Shown here in pieces: positions 61,898 to 64,000 of a stretch of DNA of 64,000 nt (position 1 is the stretch's first letter; the number at the start of each line of letters is the position of its first letter). Source of the DNA: Streptomyces sp. 1222.5 (GTDB taxonomy: Bacteria > Actinomycetota > Actinomycetes > Streptomycetales > Streptomycetaceae). The stretch spans positions 5,268,001 through 5,332,000 of the forward strand of contig NZ_FNSZ01000001.1 of assembly GCF_900105245.1 (NCBI RefSeq). Direction: 5' to 3'. A program made the translations under genes and the position numbers. The notes beneath the pieces are model-generated. The model searched no databases. It saw only the letters and a program-made list of their open reading frames with translations, and was not told the origin of the DNA.

Positions 61898-62365
61898 ATG
61901 AGCGAGCGACTCCAGCCGGGGGACGTGGCCCCCGCCTTCACCCTCCCCGACGCCGACGGCAACGAGGTCTCCCTGTCGGACCACAAGGGCCGCAAGGTCA
62001 TCGTCTACTTCTACCCCGCCGCCCTCACTCCCGGCTGCACCAAGCAGGCCTGCGACTTCACCGACAACCTCGACGTCCTCGCGGGCGCCGGCTACGACGT
62101 CATCGGTATCTCCCCGGATGCCCCGGAGAAGCTGGCGAAATTCCGCGAGAAGGAGTCCCTCCGGGTCACCCTCCTCGCCGATCCGGACAAGAAGGCCACC
62201 GAGGCCTACGGCGCCCACGGCGAGAAGAAGAACTACGGCAAGACGTACATGGGCGTGATCCGCTCCACGATCGTCGTCGATGAGCAGGGCAAGGTGGAAC
62301 GCGCCCTCTACAACGTCCGCGCGACGGGCCACGTAGCCAAGATCATCAAGGACCTCGGCATCTGA
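61898..62365 (+). CDS. bcp: Thioredoxin-dependent thiol peroxidase (Bcp/PrxQ)
   Basis: Reduces peroxides with thioredoxin. The 155-residue protein has peroxidatic Cys47 and resolving Cys52 (TPGCTKQACDF), the atypical 2-Cys PrxQ arrangement with five residues between. VIVYFYPAALTPGCT and GVIRSTIVVDEQGKV are family signatures. Likely read from a leaderless transcript. Confidence 0.94.
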   Translation: MSERLQPGDVAPAFTLPDADGNEVSLSDHKGRKVIVYFYPAALTPGCTKQACDFTDNLDVLAGAGYDVIGISPDAPEKLAKFREKESLRVTLLADPDKKATEAYGAHGEKKNYGKTYMGVIRSTIVVDEQGKVERALYNVRATGHVAKIIKDLGI

Positions 62366-62383
62366 GGCCGCGCTTCCCACCCA

Positions 62384-62412
62384 CGGCCCGCCCCGGACCC
62401 CGGCGCGGGCCG
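62384..62412 (+). terminator. Terminator after bcp
   Basis: CGGCCCGC (62384-62391) pairs with GCGGGCCG (62405-62412) around a 13-base loop. Confidence 0.6.
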
Positions 62413-62500
62413 TCTGCCGTCATTCCGGACGTGACTGTCCGATAACCGGTTCGTTACTCCGGACGGGCGGGGAACGCCTGCCCGTGATGGAGGCAACTCG

Positions 62501-62916
62501 ATGGCGGCCGGTACGTATGCCAAGGACCGGCTGGAGGCAGCGGCTCGTGCATCACGAACACGGTCGGAGGCGCTGGAACGGCTGGGGGTGGACCCGGGAA
62601 GCCCGTCGCGGCGGTACGTGCTGGAGCGGATGAGGAAACTCGGCGTGGACGTCTCCCACTTCGAGCGGGAGGGGGCGCGGTGGACGCGCGAAGTTCTCGA
62701 GCCGGTGGTGGCGGTGTCCGTCGGCATCAATGAGGTGGTGCGTGAACTCGGCATCGAGGAGCGCTGCGCCGGCTGTGGCGCGACTGGTGCGACAACCGCA
62801 TCGGCAACCTTCGGTTGCTCTGCCCCGACTGCCACTCGATACGGACAATCACCGCGGTCGGGCCAAGAGGCCCCGGGGTGGCGTCCGATGAGCGGTGGCG
62901 TGCGGTACACACGTGA
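62501..62916 (+). pseudogene. Decayed HNH endonuclease gene, copy 1
   Basis: ATG 62501 behind GGAGG opens a good frame (RLEAAARASRTRSEALERLG, VDVSHFEREGARWTREVLEP). Around 62760-62780 the frame is lost: the HNH-type ending DWCDNRIGNLRLLCPDCHS appears in the +2 frame and stops at 62916. The region between the two parts, with the first HNH histidines, is missing. It looks like a deletion plus frameshift of a gene with a YTRERLAEAA-type head and an HNH tail. Confidence 0.7.
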
Positions 62917-63373
62917 ACGGTTGGCCGAAGCCGCCGAGCGGTGTGCGAGCCTCGACGAGGTGCAGGCGTGCCCGCCCCGAACCCGACGAGTCGTGCAGGG
63001 CCGTCACCGAGTCGGTCTCCGTCGCCGAGGCGCTGCGCCGCCTCGGGCGCCCGGACGACGGCACCCAACGCGCCATGCTGCGCACATGGATCGCCGAGGA
63101 CCGCCTTCCACCGCGCCCTTCCTCGGACAGGCCCACCACGGCAGGCGGCGCTCGGACCGGGTCAGGCGCGCGGAGGACATCCTGGTCCAGCACGCGGCCG
63201 ACGTCGGACGCGCACCTGTCTGCTTAGCCGTGCACTCCACGGTCGACCACATCAACGGCGACTGGAGCGACGACAGTCGGAGCAACCTTCGCCTGCTGTG
63301 CCAACTGCCACGCGACGACAACCGCCTGGTGCCGAGACGACCCGCGACGGCATACTCTCGCCCAGTAAAGTAG
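62888..63373 (+). pseudogene. Decayed HNH endonuclease gene, copy 2
   Basis: A second head (MSGGVRYTRERLAEAAERCA) begins at 62888. Its middle (SVSVAEALRRLGRPDDGTQR) is in the +1 frame, the DHINGDW core (VDHINGDWSDDSRSNLRLLC) back in frame 0, and CANCHATTTAW again in +1. At least three frame changes rule out an intact enzyme. Copies 1 and 2 overlap slightly and stand directly before a tRNA. Confidence 0.7.
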
Positions 63374-63383
63374 GGGGCTACAG

Positions 63384-63457
63384 GCGCTCGTACTCCAATT
63401 GGCAGAGAGGCAGGCCTTAGAAGCCTGATGTTGTCGGTTCAAGTCCGACCGGGCGCA
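63384..63457 (+). tRNA. tRNA with UAG anticodon (Leu by code) and a short variable loop
   Basis: A 74-base cloverleaf: acceptor GCGCTCG/CGGGCGC (one G-U), D-arm CTC/GAG with AATTGG loop, anticodon stem CAGGC/GCCTG with loop CTTAGAA (anticodon TAG, reading CUA/CUG), a 5-base variable loop ATGTT, T-arm GTCGG/CCGAC with TTCAAGT and discriminator A. Leucine tRNAs normally have a long variable arm; this one does not. The body resembles Lys/Asn-type tRNAs. CCA is not encoded. Confidence 0.8.
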
Positions 63458-63461
63458 CAGG

Positions 63462-63508
63462 CAGAGAGGGCCCGGTACCTTTGAATCAAAGGTGCCGGGC
63501 CCTCTCTG
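63462..63508. terminator. Long bidirectional terminator between the tRNA and rdgB
   Basis: Arms 63462-63484 and 63486-63508 match over about 22 bp with one G-U pair, an exceptionally long stem. It lies between convergent genes and carries a CTTTGA/TCAAAG centre. Confidence 0.85.
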
Positions 63509-63514
63509 TGATCC

Positions 63515-64000
63515 TCAGTCCAGCAGTTCCCGGACCGCCGGTACCAGGGCGCGGAACGCCTTGCCGCGGTGGCTGATCGCGTTCTTCTCGGCGGGGCTCA
63601 GCTCGGCGCAGGTGCGGGTCTCGCCCTCCGGCTGGAGGACCGGGTCGTAGCCGAAGCCGTTCGTGCCGGCCGGAGCGTGCCGCAGGGAGCCCCGCAGCCG
63701 GCCTTCGACCACCCGTTCCGTGCCGTCCGGCAGGGCGAGCGCGGCGGCGCAGGCGAAGTGCGCGGCCCGGTGTTCCTCCGCGATGTCGGAGAGCTGGGCG
63801 AGGAGCAGGTCGAGGTTGGCCTTGTCGTCGCCGTGCCGGCCGGCCCAGCGGGCGGAGAAGATGCCGGGGGCGCCGCCCAGAACGTCCACGCAGAGGCCGG
63901 AGTCGTCGGCGACGGCGGGAAGACCGGTCGCCCGGGCCAGGGCGTGGGCCTTCAGCAGGGCGTTCTCGGCGAAGGTGACGCCGGTCTCCTTGACGTCGGG
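63515..64000 (-). CDS. rdgB: XTP/dITP diphosphatase RdgB (Ham1), 3' part
   Basis: Removes non-canonical purine triphosphates (XTP, dITP) to protect DNA. The frame runs off the right edge, so the N-terminus with the first phosphate-binding motif is missing. In the window, ETGVTFAENALLKAHALARA, ADDSGLCVDVLGGAPGIFSA, GTNGFGYDPVL and MSPAEKN-type (LSPAEKNAISHRGKA) motifs are intact. Converges with the tRNA gene. Confidence 0.95.
   Translation of the reverse strand, partial: PDVKETGVTFAENALLKAHALARATGLPAVADDSGLCVDVLGGAPGIFSARWAGRHGDDKANLDLLLAQLSDIAEEHRAAHFACAAALALPDGTERVVEGRLRGSLRHAPAGTNGFGYDPVLQPEGETRTCAELSPAEKNAISHRGKAFRALVPAVRELLD

Noticed and set aside
62501..63373. A single intact 290-residue HNH protein
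   Set aside because: The long frame mixes recognisable HNH pieces with out-of-frame nonsense; the pieces lie in different frames.

Overview
This is a chromosomal stretch of a high-GC actinomycete, almost certainly Streptomyces. The reasons are GC-rich third codon positions throughout, many GTG starts, leaderless promoters, an SsgA-like sporulation gene (ssgG), DasR-type operators on N-acetylglucosamine genes, and a Mec/CysO/CysM cysteine cluster. From memory, the gene order resembles the S. coelicolor core region around SCO2904-SCO2952 (rph, nagF/nagE1/nagE2, ssgG, hup, murA); no database was searched. There is no IS element, prophage, CRISPR array or integrase. Change in the window is small-scale: a gutted transporter, two decayed HNH endonuclease genes and a minisatellite.

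1-9 kb: the end of a HelD-type RNA-polymerase motor, NAD-malic enzyme with an ACT domain, HU, MurA, YqgE, a DUF3039 protein, and a GH20 hexosaminidase with a DasR-like operator. 9-14.4 kb: a four-gene, translationally coupled molybdenum-hydroxylase-like operon. Its iron-sulfur subunit carries a long extension, its Mo subunit lacks family active-site motifs, and it ends with a previously easy-to-miss 41-residue membrane peptide. 14.5-22 kb: a tandem SUKH-like protein, a disrupted acetate-transporter gene, tRNA-Cys, an MFS exporter, an SF2 helicase, an IclR regulator and a secreted S16 protease.

22-31 kb: a glycine-betaine-type ABC operon read leftward behind an Lrp/AsnC regulator, divergent from hppD; then a TPR protein, a GlcD-like oxidase and ssgG. 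31-40 kb: two RDD membrane proteins, a secreted M6 protease, nicotinamidase (pncA), nicotinate phosphoribosyltransferase (pncB), clpS and DUF2017. 40-47.6 kb: an amino-acid permease, then mec, a cysteine-rich leader peptide, cysO and cysM, a sedolisin protease, a lipoprotein and a membrane-anchored PemK/MazF-like protein.

47.8-52.6 kb: a metallo-beta-lactamase-fold enzyme, the GlcNAc phosphotransferase genes nagE2, nagE1 and nagF with three more DasR-like operators, and rph. 52.7-64 kb: a lipoprotein, an ABC-2 transporter operon with a DUF1707/LiaF-like protein, a large class A penicillin-binding protein, a Gdx-type guanidinium exporter under a guanidine-III riboswitch, a GroES-like protein, DUF3618, Bcp peroxidase, decayed HNH genes, an unusual tRNA with a UAG anticodon, and the 3' part of rdgB.

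The clearest functional unit is GlcNAc use: the GH20 enzyme releases GlcNAc, the NagE permeases with NagF import and phosphorylate it, and all are predicted to answer to DasR through four operator copies. The strongest candidates for undescribed biology are the extended Mo-hydroxylase operon and the short-variable-loop UAG-anticodon tRNA.
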